The notes: generated from the sequence alone by a model not told the origin. Shown: positions 41,756-51,408, counted from the stretch's first letter. The stretch: DNA of 64,000 nucleotides from Saccharopolyspora soli (GCF_022678645.1 NZ_JALBWV010000010.1:1-64000); one strand, 5' to 3'. Made by a program: numbers and translations.

Positions 41756-42067
41756 ATGTTTGTAGTGCTGCTGCAATACACCGCGCCGGAATCGGATATC
41801 GATGCCCAACTGGTAGATCACTACGAATGGGTAACCCAGCATTACGACGCTGGCGACTTCATCGCCGCCGGACACCGCCACCCACGCAGCGGCGGGGTGA
41901 TCATCGCGCGGGCGATGTCCCGCGGCAGACTGGACGCCATCCTCGCGACCGACCCGTTCGCGCTGCACAAACTGGTCCGCTACGAGGTGATCGAATTCCA
42001 GGCGCGACGGACGATCCCCGAGTTGGCGAAGTACGCCGACCCGCTGACCACGGTCGCGCGGAGGTAG
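41756..42067 (+). CDS. YciI-family protein
   Basis: A 103-residue single-domain protein with the YciI/ferredoxin-like fold: MFVVLLQYT first strand, HYEWVTQHYDAGDFIAAGH with the conserved His/Asp pair, then GGVIIARAMSRG and DPFALHKLVRYEVIEF. The function of YciI proteins is not settled; some are dehalogenase-like or bind small ligands. It is divergent from the trpS leader with about 70 bp between. Confidence 0.88.
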   Translation: MFVVLLQYTAPESDIDAQLVDHYEWVTQHYDAGDFIAAGHRHPRSGGVIIARAMSRGRLDAILATDPFALHKLVRYEVIEFQARRTIPELAKYADPLTTVARR

Positions 42068-42109
42068 CCCCGCCACCTACCCCCAGCCACGGCGAGCGCC
42101 GCGGCCAGA

Positions 42110-42280
42110 TCATTTCGCGCCCTTTTTCTTTGCCGTCTTATTGTCGTTCTTTTGCGTTTTCTTGACCTCTTCCGCCTTGGCGTCGCGCAACAACTTTCGC
42201 AGTACCACGATCGGGCAACTGTTGCAGGGTGGTTGCGAGCGGCAACATTTCTTTTTGACCTTGATGGTGCCTTTGCCCAC
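42110..42280 (-). CDS. Small Cys/Lys-rich basic protein
   Basis: A 56-residue protein starting at GTG with GGAAAG upstream. It begins VGKGTIKVKKKCC, carries four cysteines as CC-x5-C-x2-C within residues 12-22 (KKCCRSQPPCNSC), and ends in a tail rich in Lys, Asn and Thr. The base composition of the tail codons (AAG, AAA) stands out from the GC-rich surroundings. Short basic proteins with a CC-x5-C-x2-C-P motif are conserved in actinobacteria without known function; the cysteines could bind zinc or iron-sulfur and the Lys tail nucleic acid. It is too short for most gene finders. Confidence 0.65.
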   Translation of the reverse strand: MGKGTIKVKKKCCRSQPPCNSCPIVVLRKLLRDAKAEEVKKTQKNDNKTAKKKGAK

Positions 42281-42592
42281 GGTTTGTCTTTCCGATGCGA
42301 GACGGGGTTGGGCACAGGCTAGGCGAACCTAACCGCGGTTGGCGAACTTGATGTCGGGCACCGGCGTCGACTGTTGCGCTGAGCACGCGACGGCCGGTCC
42401 CGCATCAGGTTGCACTAGGCTGGGTGCAGCCGCGCGTCGACGCGCGTGCCCCTGCGCCCGCAGGGGCGCTGCACCATCAGCTCCGCACCACGGGCGCAGT
42501 GGAGCCGCGGCTCGGTGCCTCTACGGGACACCGGCATCCGACCAAGTCGACGAACCGCCGCGCCCCTTCCATGCCGAGCCAGGAGTACCCGC
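42281..42592. other. 312-bp region upstream of typA; hairpins, no gene
   Basis: It holds the promoter and leader of typA. Two strong secondary-structure elements sit side by side: the 16-bp palindrome CGCGCGTCGACGCGCG (42431-42446) and the hairpin GCCCCTGC-GCCC-GCAGGGGC (42448-42467). They may belong to the 5' untranslated region of typA; cold-inducible or ribosomal control is possible but not shown. Confidence 0.45.
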
Positions 42593-44506
42593 GTGTCCGC
42601 CACCAGCGTCGCCGCCCCCATTCGCAGCGATCTGCGCAACGTAGCGATCGTCGCGCACGTCGATCACGGCAAGACCACCCTGGTGGACGCCATGTTGCGG
42701 CAGTCCGGGGCCTTCTCCGAACGCGCCGAGCTCATCGACCGCGTGATGGACTCCAACGACCTGGAGCGGGAGAAGGGCATCACGATCCTGGCCAAGAACA
42801 CCGCGGTCCGCCGGGAGACCGGGGAGGGGCCGGTGACCATCAACGTGGTGGACACCCCAGGTCACGCCGACTTCGGTGGCGAGGTGGAGCGCGCCCTGTC
42901 GATGGTGGACGGCGTGCTGCTGCTGGTGGACGCCAGCGAGGGCCCGCTGCCGCAGACCCGGTTCGTGCTGCGCAAGACGCTGGCCGCCGGGCTGCCGGTG
43001 ATCTTGGTGGTGAACAAGGTCGACCGGCCGGACGCCCGCTGCGCCGAGGTCGTCGAGGAGACCCACGACCTGCTGCTGGAGCTGGCCAGCGAGCTCGACG
43101 GACAGGTCGAGCTCGACATGGAGGCCATCCTGGACCTGCCGGTCGTCTACGCCTCCGCACGCGCTGGACGCGCCTCGCTGGCCCAGCCGGTGGACGGCGA
43201 GCTGCCCGCCGAGGAAGACCTGACCGCGCTGTTCGACGTGCTGCTCAAGCACGTGCCCGCGCCGGTCGCCGACACCGAAGCGCCGCTGCGGGCACTGGTG
43301 ACCAACCTCGACGCGTCCTCGTTCCTGGGCCGGATCGCGCTTTGCCGGATCCACTCCGGCAACCTGCGCAAGGGCCAGACCGTCGCGTGGTGCCGCGCCG
43401 ACGGCAGCGTCGAGAAGGTCCGGCTCACCGAGCTGCTGATCACCCAGAACCTCGACCGGGTGCCCTGCGAGCAGGCGTCCGCGGGCGACCTGGTCGCCAT
43501 CGCCGGGATCCCGGACATCACCATTGGCGACACCCTCGCCGACCCCGACTCGCCGGAGCCGCTGCCGCGGATCACCGTCGACGCCCCGGCCATCTCGATG
43601 ACCATCGGCGTCAACACCTCGCCGCTGACCGGCCGCAACGGCGGCACCAAGGTCACCGCGCGGCTGGTCAAGAACCGGTTGGACGCCGAGCTGATCGGCA
43701 ACGTCAGCATGAAGGTGCTGCCCACCGAGCGGCCGGACGCCTGGGAGGTGCAGGGCCGCGGCGAGCTGGCGCTGGCGATCCTGGTGGAGACCATGCGCCG
43801 GGAGGGCTTCGAACTCACCGTCGGCAAGCCGCAGGTGGTCACCCGGACCATCGACGGTCGGCTGTGCGAGCCGTTCGAGCGGCTGACCATCGACGCCCCC
43901 GAGGAGCACCTGGGCGCGATCACCCAGCTGCTGGCCGGGCGCAAAGGTCGGATGGAGACGATGGACGGGCACGGTACCGGCCGCATCAAGCTGGAGTACG
44001 TGGTGCCCGCCCGCGGCCTGATCGGGTTCCGCACCGAATTCCTCACCGAGACCCGCGGCACCGGCATCGCCAACCACGTCTTCGAGGGCTACTTCCCGTG
44101 GGTGGGCGAGCTGCGCACCCGGCACACCGGTTCGCTGGTGGCCGACCGGGCGGGCGCGGCGACCACCTACGCGCTGCTGCAGTTGGCCGACCGCGGCAGC
44201 TTCTTCGTGTCGCCGGGCAACGAGGTGTACGAGGGCATGGTGGTCGGGGAGAACCCGCGCGCCGAGGACCTCGACGTCAACATCACCAAGGAGAAGAAGC
44301 TCACCAACGTGCGGTCCTCCACCGCGGACGAGCTGGAGCGGCTGGCCAAGCCGCGCGCGCTCGCGCTGGAGGAGGCGCTGGAGTTCTGCTCCGCCGACGA
44401 GTGCGTCGAGGTGGGACCGACGGCGATCCGGGTGCGCAAAACGGTTCTGGACAGCACCACCCGAGCTCGCGAGCGCTCCCGCGCCAAGGCCCGCGACAAC
44501 GCCTGA
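42593..44506 (+). CDS. typA: Translational GTPase TypA/BipA
   Basis: A 637-residue ribosome-binding GTPase related to elongation factor G. Motifs: AIVAHVDHGKTTL (G1), REKGITI (switch), DTPGHADFGGEVERAL (G3) and NKVDRPDA (G4). The C-terminal half has RGELALAILVETMRREGFEL and the TypA-specific GRMETMDGHGTGRIKLEYVVPARGL region. The GTG start follows AGGAG by 7 nt; the frame is open further upstream without a site. It acts in ribosome assembly and stress adaptation. As in mycobacteria, an lpqW-type gene follows. Confidence 0.95.
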   Translation: MSATSVAAPIRSDLRNVAIVAHVDHGKTTLVDAMLRQSGAFSERAELIDRVMDSNDLEREKGITILAKNTAVRRETGEGPVTINVVDTPGHADFGGEVERALSMVDGVLLLVDASEGPLPQTRFVLRKTLAAGLPVILVVNKVDRPDARCAEVVEETHDLLLELASELDGQVELDMEAILDLPVVYASARAGRASLAQPVDGELPAEEDLTALFDVLLKHVPAPVADTEAPLRALVTNLDASSFLGRIALCRIHSGNLRKGQTVAWCRADGSVEKVRLTELLITQNLDRVPCEQASAGDLVAIAGIPDITIGDTLADPDSPEPLPRITVDAPAISMTIGVNTSPLTGRNGGTKVTARLVKNRLDAELIGNVSMKVLPTERPDAWEVQGRGELALAILVETMRREGFELTVGKPQVVTRTIDGRLCEPFERLTIDAPEEHLGAITQLLAGRKGRMETMDGHGTGRIKLEYVVPARGLIGFRTEFLTETRGTGIANHVFEGYFPWVGELRTRHTGSLVADRAGAATTYALLQLADRGSFFVSPGNEVYEGMVVGENPRAEDLDVNITKEKKLTNVRSSTADELERLAKPRALALEEALEFCSADECVEVGPTAIRVRKTVLDSTTRARERSRAKARDNA

Positions 44507-44753
44507 AACTCGTTTTTCGTGCGGGTGGTCGCTCAGCGGTTCCTCGGATACTGGGCTGAGCTGCGGGTTCGCCGGGAATCTGGTCGTTTTCCGGGCGGCC
44601 GGGTTGGGCGGCGAGCACACTTGGCCCGGACCCCGGTGTCGATCACCGGTACGGCGATGGGAACCATGGAGGCTCTCGCGCGTCTTCCGAACGTGCGAGT
44701 CGTCCCGGTGGCCGGGGCGGTCGGGGGAGCACGGACATGAGGGGAGGTTCGGC

Positions 44754-46499
44754 GTGTCCCAGGGTCGACGCCGCCCACTGGCTGCGGTCTCCCTGCTGGT
44801 GACAACCGTCAGCGTGGTGGCAGCCTGCACGAATGCGCCGCCACCGCCTCTGGTGTCGCAACCGCCGACACCGTCCCCGACCACCAGCGCCCCGCCGACC
44901 CAGCCGATGCCGGTGGAGGTCGTGGTCGGGGTCGACGAACTGGAGGGCGGGTTCAACCCGCACACCCTCGCCGACCTGTCGCCGACGAGTTCGGCGCTGG
45001 CCAGCCTGATGCTGCCTTCGGTGTTCCGCCCGGCCCCCGACGGCAGCCTGCAGTTGGACAGCACGCTGATGGAATCGGCGGAAGTGGTGCCGGATGCGGA
45101 GAAGTTCACCGTCCGGTACCGGATCAAGCGGGAGGCGAACTGGTCCGACGGCGCGCCGATCGCCGCCGAGGACTTCGTCTACCTGTGGGAGCAGCTGCGG
45201 TCCCAGCCGGGGGTCGCCGATCCGGCCGGTTACCAGCTCATCGACGACGTGGCTTCGCGGCAGGGCGGCAAGACCGTCGAGGTGACCTTCGCCAAGCCGT
45301 ACCCCGGCTGGCAGACGCTGTTCAACAACCTGCTGCCCGCGCACCTGCTGCGGGACGCGCCGCGCGGTTGGGCGACCGTGCTCGACGACGGTTACCCGGC
45401 TTCCGGCGGGCCGTTCGCGATCCGGCAGGTCGACCTCGATCGCGGCGAGATCATCCTGGAGCGCAACGACCGGTACTGGGGGCCGCCCGCGCAGTCCGAC
45501 CGGATCGTGCTGCGCGCGGTCGACAAGGCGCGCCAGGTGGAGGCGCTGCGCAGCGGCGACAGCCACCTGGCGGTGTTCAGCGCGGACCGGAGCACGATGC
45601 AGTCGCTGCGCGAACTCGGGGACGCGGTGCAGCTGATCACCGTGCCGCGCCCGGCCACCATGGAGGTGCTGCTGCGGCAGGACAGCCGGGCGTTGGCGGA
45701 TGTCAAGGTGCGGCAGGCGGTTCTCGCGGCGCTCGACCGACCGGCGTTGATCGAGGCCGGAACCGATGGCGGGCCAGGTGACCAGTTCCAGGCGCACGCC
45801 CAGGTGCTCGCGCCGTCCGAGCCCGGCTACACGCCGACGGAACCGGTGCTGCCGAACCGCCCGGATCCCGCGCAGGTCGAGCGGTTGCTCAACGAGGCTG
45901 GCTACCACCGCAGCGGCGGGGCGTGGATGCGCGACGGCCGCCCGCTGAACCTGGTCATCGCGGCCCCCTTCGAGCACGAGTCGTACATCCGGATCGCCGA
46001 GGCGGCCGCGGGCCAGCTGCGGGAGCAGGGGATTCAGGCGACCGTGGTGACACCGACCGGTGATCAGCTCTTCGGCGAGACGCTGGCCGTCAACCCGCGA
46101 TCCGGGGATTCCGGCGGGGCGAGTTCGGTGGACATGGCGATCGCGCCGCGCCCGGCGGGCGGCGATCCGGCGGCGATGATGGCTGCTTCGTACGGGTGTC
46201 CGGGCGTGGCCGCCGACAGCGAGCAGCCGTTCCCCTACAACGATGCGGGGTTCTGCGACGAACTGTTGCAGCCGACGATCGACGCGGCGTTGACCGGGCA
46301 GGTGCCGTTCCAGGAGGCGGCGGGGACCGTCGAGTCGGTGCTGTGGCGGGACGCGATCGCGCTCCCGCTCTACCAGCAGGCGCAGGTCCTCGCGCTGCGT
46401 CGAGAGGTCACCGGAGTCGAGCCGGGCAATGGCCTGGCCGGACCGTTCTCAACGGCGGCCCACTGGGTCGGAACACACGCCGATAGCGACGGCTATTAA
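44754..46499 (+). CDS. lpqW: LpqW-like solute-binding lipoprotein (family 5)
   Basis: A 581-residue exported lipoprotein: signal peptide with lipobox VAAC, a Pro/Thr-rich linker, then a family 5 solute-binding fold (VGVDELEGGFNPHTLADL, REANWSDGAPIAAEDFVYLWEQL, GGPFAIRQVD). GTG start with GGGGAGG upstream. No permease or ATPase gene is near. Position between typA and mshB matches mycobacterial lpqW, whose product regulates mannosylated lipid (LM/LAM) synthesis and is not a transport component. The name rests on synteny plus fold; a transport role remains possible. Confidence 0.78.
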   Translation: MSQGRRRPLAAVSLLVTTVSVVAACTNAPPPPLVSQPPTPSPTTSAPPTQPMPVEVVVGVDELEGGFNPHTLADLSPTSSALASLMLPSVFRPAPDGSLQLDSTLMESAEVVPDAEKFTVRYRIKREANWSDGAPIAAEDFVYLWEQLRSQPGVADPAGYQLIDDVASRQGGKTVEVTFAKPYPGWQTLFNNLLPAHLLRDAPRGWATVLDDGYPASGGPFAIRQVDLDRGEIILERNDRYWGPPAQSDRIVLRAVDKARQVEALRSGDSHLAVFSADRSTMQSLRELGDAVQLITVPRPATMEVLLRQDSRALADVKVRQAVLAALDRPALIEAGTDGGPGDQFQAHAQVLAPSEPGYTPTEPVLPNRPDPAQVERLLNEAGYHRSGGAWMRDGRPLNLVIAAPFEHESYIRIAEAAAGQLREQGIQATVVTPTGDQLFGETLAVNPRSGDSGGASSVDMAIAPRPAGGDPAAMMAASYGCPGVAADSEQPFPYNDAGFCDELLQPTIDAALTGQVPFQEAAGTVESVLWRDAIALPLYQQAQVLALRREVTGVEPGNGLAGPFSTAAHWVGTHADSDGY

Positions 46500-46629
46500 T
46501 GCCCGTTGGGCTGCGTCACGGCTGATCGGGTGTCGGCGCGAGATCGTTCGTAGCACACGGCATTCGGACATTCGGAGCAATGGCGCTACCGTGCGCCGTG
46601 CGGTGCACGCCGCAGATTAGGCTGGACCG

Positions 46630-47541
46630 GTGACGCTGACGGCCCCTCCGCGGTTGCTGCTGGTGCACGCGCACCCAGACGACGAAACCCTTTGGACCGG
46701 CGGGACGATCGCCCGCTACGCCGCTCGCGGTGTGCAGGTGGTGGTGGTGACCTGCACCCTCGGCGAGGAAGGCGAAGTGATCCCGGAAAGCCTGCGCGGC
46801 TTGGCCGCCGACCAGGCCGACCAGCTCGGCGGCTACCGGGTGGGCGAGCTGCGGTCGGCCTGCGCCGCGCTGCGGGTGGCCGATCACCGGTTCCTCGGCG
46901 GTGTCGGGCGCTGGCGCGACTCCGGGATGCAATGGGAGCGGCCCGGCCAGGCGGGCGCCCGGCCCGACGCGCATCCGCGCGCCTTCGCCACCGGCGATCT
47001 GCAGGAGCAGACCGATGCGCTGGAAGCCGTGTTGCGCGAGGTGAAGCCGCAGGTGGTCGTCAGCTACGCCGCCAATGGCGGCTACGGCCACCCGGACCAC
47101 ATCCGCGCCCACGAGGTCACTGTTGCGGCCGCTGCGAAAGTGCCCGAAGTGCAGCGGGTGTTCTACGCGGTGCCGTCGCGCGACGCGCTCGCGAAGGGGC
47201 TGGCCGCGTTGGCGCAGACCGAAGACATGCCGTTCGAGCTGCCCGCGTTGGAGGAGTTGGCCAGCGTCGAGGACGAATCGATCACCACGGTGGTCGAGGT
47301 GTCCGAGCACCTGGCGGCCAAGATCAGCGCGCTGCGCGCGCACGGCACCCAGGTGAAGGTGTGGTTGGAGCAGTGGCGCAACGGCGACGGTGTCGCGGCG
47401 TACGCGCTGTCCAACGGCGTCGCCCATCCCGTTGTGACGACCGAGCACTACGTGTTGGCGACCGGTGATCCGCAGGGCTGCGAGACGGATCTGTTCGGCG
47501 GGCTCGGGGTGAGCGGTACCGAGCCGGTGGACGACCGTTGA
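46630..47541 (+). CDS. mshB: Mycothiol biosynthesis deacetylase MshB
   Basis: A 303-residue zinc-dependent LmbE/PIG-L-family deacetylase that removes acetate from GlcNAc-inositol in mycothiol synthesis. The catalytic AHPDDETLWTGG sits near residues 14-25 and the third metal-ligand region is NGGYGHPDHIRAHE. It starts with GTG. Mycothiol conjugate amidase (Mca) is similar, but the typA-lpqW-mshB order favours MshB. The presence of this gene is itself evidence for an actinobacterium. Confidence 0.92.
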   Translation: MTLTAPPRLLLVHAHPDDETLWTGGTIARYAARGVQVVVVTCTLGEEGEVIPESLRGLAADQADQLGGYRVGELRSACAALRVADHRFLGGVGRWRDSGMQWERPGQAGARPDAHPRAFATGDLQEQTDALEAVLREVKPQVVVSYAANGGYGHPDHIRAHEVTVAAAAKVPEVQRVFYAVPSRDALAKGLAALAQTEDMPFELPALEELASVEDESITTVVEVSEHLAAKISALRAHGTQVKVWLEQWRNGDGVAAYALSNGVAHPVVTTEHYVLATGDPQGCETDLFGGLGVSGTEPVDDR

Positions 47542-47903
47542 CCGCACGGGAGCACGTGTTGTTCGGTTTCCTGCTGGTCGATGCGGCGGTCTTGGCCGTG
47601 GTCGAGCTGTTGTTCCTGCCGTCCTACTTGGGCGCTGTGCAGTTCCCGATCACCGCGGCGATCGCGGCGGTGACGACGCCGCTGCTGGTTGCCGAGGCCG
47701 CGCGGATCTCGCCGCGCCGCCGGGTGGCCGGAGCGCCGCTGGTGGTGTGGTTCGTGACAGTGTTCGTGTTCGGCGTCCTCGGGCCGGGCGGCGACATCGT
47801 GTTGCTCGGCAACGATTGGCGCACTTTGCTGCTGATCGGCGGGGGTGCGTTGCCAAGCGCGCTGATGCTCGGAATCGTGATGGGCAAGCACGCCAAGACG
47901 TGA
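47538..47903 (+). CDS. Small integral membrane protein downstream of mshB
   Basis: A 121-residue protein with four hydrophobic segments (about residues 8-28, 34-55, 70-88, 95-115) and a short basic C-terminus. It starts with TTG overlapping the mshB stop (TTGA). A small membrane protein follows mshB in mycobacteria as well (Rv1171 region, from memory). No function is known; the coupling hints at a link to thiol metabolism or membrane transport. Confidence 0.75.
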   Translation: MTAREHVLFGFLLVDAAVLAVVELLFLPSYLGAVQFPITAAIAAVTTPLLVAEAARISPRRRVAGAPLVVWFVTVFVFGVLGPGGDIVLLGNDWRTLLLIGGGALPSALMLGIVMGKHAKT

Positions 47904-47919
47904 GCCGCTGGAGTCAGCG

Positions 47920-48678
47920 ATGGCTGAGGTTTTGACCGACGAGCGGATCGCCGCTGTGCTGCGTCCCTTCGTCCGAGCGACCGCGCCGGTGTTGGATGCC
48001 CTGCGCGAGGCCGATCCGCTGCGGCTGCGCGGCCGGGCCGACGATCTCGCTGCGGATGGCGCGCTGCGGAAGGTGTTGCGCCAGCTGGACGCGATGCAGG
48101 TGCCGGGCAGCTCCACCTGGGATGCGATGTCGGTCGAGCAGCGCTGTGACTGGTGGGCCACGCGGGTCGGCCGGTTCCTGGCGCTCGTCGCCGGGTTGCC
48201 CCGGTTCGGCGGTGTCATCACCTCGCGGCTGCCGATCCGCAATGCGTTGGGCATCACCGGGCAGAGCCTGGTGCTGTGCGCCATCGCCGCCGAGCACGGT
48301 GTGACCGACCAGGCCGTCAAGGTGCAGTTGATCGGCGCGGTGCTGCTCGACCGCGAGATCTCGGCGGAGCTGGCCGCTGGGCACGCCGAGGACGACGAGC
48401 GGGTCACCGAGCTCACCGAGGACATCGACGCCTCGCGGCGCGAGCACGGGCGACCGACGCCGAAGGCGCTCGCGCGCACGGTGTGGCGAATGGCACGTGC
48501 GTTGTGGGAGATCGATGCCGAACTCGACAAGCGCCCGCAGGGCGGCTTCTTCCACGAGTTGCTGGGCAACGTTCCGATCGTCGGCGTCGTGGGCGGCTAC
48601 TTGGGAGAACGATCAGCGCTGCGCAAGGTCGGGCGGCTTGGCGCGGAGTGGCTGGACCGGAATGGTTTACGGCGTTAA
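47920..48678 (+). CDS. Conserved hypothetical protein, family not recognised
   Basis: A 252-residue, mostly helical protein without a signal peptide. A moderately hydrophobic central part (RFLALVAGLPRFGGVITSRL, then GQSLVLCAIAAEHG) and a glycine-rich segment near the end (GNVPIVGVVGGYLGERSALRK) suggest membrane association or a hydrophobic pocket. Codon use and GC3 bias fit a true gene. It begins 16 bp after the small membrane protein gene and probably belongs to the mshB operon. Confidence 0.75.
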   Translation: MAEVLTDERIAAVLRPFVRATAPVLDALREADPLRLRGRADDLAADGALRKVLRQLDAMQVPGSSTWDAMSVEQRCDWWATRVGRFLALVAGLPRFGGVITSRLPIRNALGITGQSLVLCAIAAEHGVTDQAVKVQLIGAVLLDREISAELAAGHAEDDERVTELTEDIDASRREHGRPTPKALARTVWRMARALWEIDAELDKRPQGGFFHELLGNVPIVGVVGGYLGERSALRKVGRLGAEWLDRNGLRR

Positions 48679-48818
48679 CTCAGGCATCGTAGCGTCACCA
48701 CGCCTCCCGTGCTGTGGGACCAGTTACGTGTCCGGGGTGGGTACGAGAGATACTGTCAGTGTCGCGTCAGGAGATTCCTGTGCGCGAGTAGTACAACGCT
48801 TCGAGCAGGAGAGCAACC

Positions 48819-49139
48819 GTGACCTACGTGATCGCCGAGCCCTGCGTCGACGTGCTCGACAAGGCATGCATCGAGGAATGCCCTGTCGATTGCATCTACG
48901 AGGGCGGGCGGATGCTCTACATCCACCCCGATGAGTGTGTCGACTGCGGTGCCTGCGAACCGGTTTGCCCGGTGGAGGCCATCTACTACGAGGATGACGT
49001 GCCGGAGGAGTGGGCCGCCTACACCAAGGCGAACGTGGACTTCTTCGACGAACTGGGGTCGCCGGGTGGCGCGGCCAAGGTGGGCAAGATCAACAAGGAC
49101 GTCGAGCCCGTCACCAGCCTGCCCCCGCAGGGCGAATGA
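48819..49139 (+). CDS. fdxA: Seven-iron ferredoxin
   Basis: A 106-residue 3Fe-4S/4Fe-4S ferredoxin. The first cluster motif is [20 protein letters not shown], where the spacing fits a 3Fe/7Fe type, and the second is [16 protein letters not shown]. The acidic C-terminal extension ([22 protein letters not shown]) is the usual FdxA tail. It starts with GTG after AGGAGAG. The stop overlaps the dapC start, an arrangement also found in mycobacteria (fdxC-dapC). Confidence 0.95.
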   Translation: MTYVIAEPCVDVLDKACIEECPVDCIYEGGRMLYIHPDECVDCGACEPVCPVEAIYYEDDVPEEWAAYTKANVDFFDELGSPGGAAKVGKINKDVEPVTSLPPQGE

Positions 49140-50260
49140 GCTCCACGACCGGCCCGGACACCGCGGTGTCCGGGCCCCGGGGGCCGCACCTGCCGGACTT
49201 CCCGTGGGACTCCCTGGCGGGGCAGACCGCCACGGCCAAGTCGCATCCGGACGGCATCGTCGACCTTTCCGTGGGCACTCCGGTCGACCCGGTGCCAGCG
49301 AACCTGCGGCGGGCGTTGTCGGCGGTCGCGGATTTGCCCGGTTATCCGGCCACGCACGGCACTCCCGAGCTCCGCGAGGCCGCGGTAGCCGCGTTGCAGC
49401 GGCGCTACGGGATCTCCGGGTTGGAGCCGGACGCGGTGCTGCCGACCATCGGCACGAAGGAGTTGGTGGCCTGGCTGCCGACGTTGCTCGGCATCCGTCC
49501 CGGCGACGTCGTGGCGATCCCGGAGTTGGCCTACCCGACCTACGAGGTCGGTGCGAAGATCGCCGGGGCCGAGGTGGTCCGGCTCGCGCCCGGTGAACTG
49601 CCACCGGCCGGAACCGCCTTGCTGTGGCTGAATTCCCCGTCGAACCCGACAGGTCGGGTGCTGGACGCGCGGCAGTTGGCCGACGCGGTCCGGGCGGCGC
49701 GGGAGATCGGCGCGGTGGTGGCTTCCGACGAGTGCTACCTCGCGCTCGGTTGGGACACCGAACCGGTGTCGGTGCTGCACCCCTCGGTGTGCTCGGACTT
49801 TCGCGGTGTGCTCGCGGCGCATTCGCTGTCGAAGTCCTCGAACCTGGCGGGGTATCGCGCCGGGTTCATCACCGGTGACCCGGATCTGGTGCGGCGTCTG
49901 CTGGAACTGCGCAAGCACGCGGGGATGATCGTCCCGCGTCCGGTGCAGGAGGCGATCACCGCCGCACTCGACGACGACTCGCACGTGAGCGCGCAGCGCG
50001 AGCTCTACGCGGCGCGGCGTGCACTCCTGCGGCCCGCGCTGGAGGCGGCAGGCTTCCGCATCGAGCACTCGCAGGCGGGCCTGTACCTGTGGGCGACACG
50101 CGGCGACGATGCCTGGCAGACGGTGGATTGGTTGGCGCAGCGCGGAATTCTCGTGGCGCCCGGCACCTTCTACGGCCCGGCGGGCGACCGCCACGTCCGG
50201 ATCGCCCTGACGGCGACCGATGAACGCATCGCCGCAGCCGCCAAACGCCTGGCGGAGTGA
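49136..50260 (+). CDS. dapC: Succinyldiaminopimelate transaminase
   Basis: A 374-residue class I/II PLP aminotransferase for the succinylase branch of lysine/diaminopimelate synthesis. [49 protein letters not shown] and the PLP lysine in [15 protein letters not shown] are in the expected order. It is coupled to the ferredoxin gene. The pathway fit is strong because dapD and dapE lie in the same window. Confidence 0.93.
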   Translation: MSSTTGPDTAVSGPRGPHLPDFPWDSLAGQTATAKSHPDGIVDLSVGTPVDPVPANLRRALSAVADLPGYPATHGTPELREAAVAALQRRYGISGLEPDAVLPTIGTKELVAWLPTLLGIRPGDVVAIPELAYPTYEVGAKIAGAEVVRLAPGELPPAGTALLWLNSPSNPTGRVLDARQLADAVRAAREIGAVVASDECYLALGWDTEPVSVLHPSVCSDFRGVLAAHSLSKSSNLAGYRAGFITGDPDLVRRLLELRKHAGMIVPRPVQEAITAALDDDSHVSAQRELYAARRALLRPALEAAGFRIEHSQAGLYLWATRGDDAWQTVDWLAQRGILVAPGTFYGPAGDRHVRIALTATDERIAAAAKRLAE

Positions 50261-50289
50261 CGCCGATCGAACGCCCCGGCCGGACGCGG

Positions 50290-51231
50290 TCAGATTTCGG
50301 CTGCTGTGCTGCGGAGGGCTTCCCAGGTCGGCAGCCATTGGGTGCGGCGCTCGGCTCTGCGGGTCTGCTCGCGCTCGACCAAGCGGCCCGCCACGAACGC
50401 GACCGCGGCGTCGACGTCCTCGCCGAAGTCGCGCAGCAGCCTGCGGATGCGCTCCTCCGCGACACAGGCGTCCTGGTGCTCCCCGAGCACATCCTGGAAC
50501 TGGCGGGCTGCCTTGATCAGCTGCTGCATCGGCTTGCCGAACGCTGGCTGCGCCAGTTCCGCCGTGTAGCGCACCCGCTTGCCCCGGATGCGCAGCGCGT
50601 GCAGTTGTTCGTCTTCGGGGTCCTCCGGTAGCTGGGCCACCGCTTTGTCGAGCTTGCGGAACTGGCGGAGCACGAGCTTGCGCAGCTCGCGCTCGCTGTC
50701 CACAGCGGACCGCGAGGTGGGCAGTTCGGTGCGCAGCGCATCGGCCAGCGAGCGCAGCAAGGTCAGGTAGCGGTCGCTGTCCAGCGCGGCGAGCAGCTCG
50801 ACCCTCGCCTGGCGGTACTCGGCCTCCAGACCGGAGATCAACCGGGTGGCCGCGGCGAGTTCGTCAGCGGGCAGGTCGGCGCTCTCCTCGCGGAGGCGGT
50901 CCAGCAGCACGTCGAGGTCGCGGACCGGGCCCAGCGCCCGGCCCAACCAGCCGAGTTCCGCGCGCAGCGGCTCCGACCAGTCCCGGTCCAGGAACGGGCG
51001 GCCGGACAGCAGCATCGCGCGCATCCGACGCACCGACACCCGCATCTGGTGCAGTTCCTCGGGATCTTCGCCCCGTCGAGTGCCCGGATCGTGTGCGATC
51101 AGCGCGCGCAGCCGGGTGTCCAGCCCGGCCCGGATGTGCTCGGCGACGGGTGCGGACCGATCGACCGCCAGCGGTTCGGCGGGTAACTCGACGGCACGGG
51201 TGAGGTCTCGTTGCTGCCAGGTGGTGGCCAT
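50290..51231 (-). CDS. CHAD-domain protein
   Basis: A 313-residue, helix-rich protein with the basic pattern of CHAD domains, which bind inorganic polyphosphate. Two helical repeats are visible: ELHQMRVSVRRMRAMLLSGRPFL with conserved His and Arg residues, and QLHALRIRGKRVRYTAELAQPAFG. Longer proteins pair CHAD with a CYTH triphosphatase domain; that domain is absent here. The start at 51231 is favoured by domain position, with no strong ribosome-binding site. Confidence 0.88.
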   Translation of the reverse strand: MATTWQQRDLTRAVELPAEPLAVDRSAPVAEHIRAGLDTRLRALIAHDPGTRRGEDPEELHQMRVSVRRMRAMLLSGRPFLDRDWSEPLRAELGWLGRALGPVRDLDVLLDRLREESADLPADELAAATRLISGLEAEYRQARVELLAALDSDRYLTLLRSLADALRTELPTSRSAVDSERELRKLVLRQFRKLDKAVAQLPEDPEDEQLHALRIRGKRVRYTAELAQPAFGKPMQQLIKAARQFQDVLGEHQDACVAEERIRRLLRDFGEDVDAAVAFVAGRLVEREQTRRAERRTQWLPTWEALRSTAAEI

Positions 51232-51360
51232 TGCCAATGATAAAACCGACGAACCCCGGAGCAGCACGTCCATCCAGTGGAAACCGCGACATCAGGCGCG
51301 GGCGACTTGCCGAAGCGGCGCTTGGCCGACCTGCGGCTCGGGCGGGCGACGGCCACTCCG

Positions 51361-51408
51361 CTGGTCGAGAAGCCGCTGAGGTCCCGCTACCCGCATGCCG
51401 ATCCGCGC
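51361..51408 (-). repeat. Diverged copy of the dispersed intergenic repeat
   Basis: The reverse complement reads ATGCGGGTAGCGGGACCTCA in the middle, matching the core GTGCGGGTGGCGGAACCTCA of the copy at 61212-61301. It lies between dapD and the CHAD gene, both on the minus strand. Confidence 0.6.

Noticed and set aside
42521..45127. Very long open frame on the minus strand opposite typA and the lpqW-like gene
   Set aside because: It is the complement of GC-rich coding sequence, has no family motifs, and the plus-strand genes there are unmistakable.
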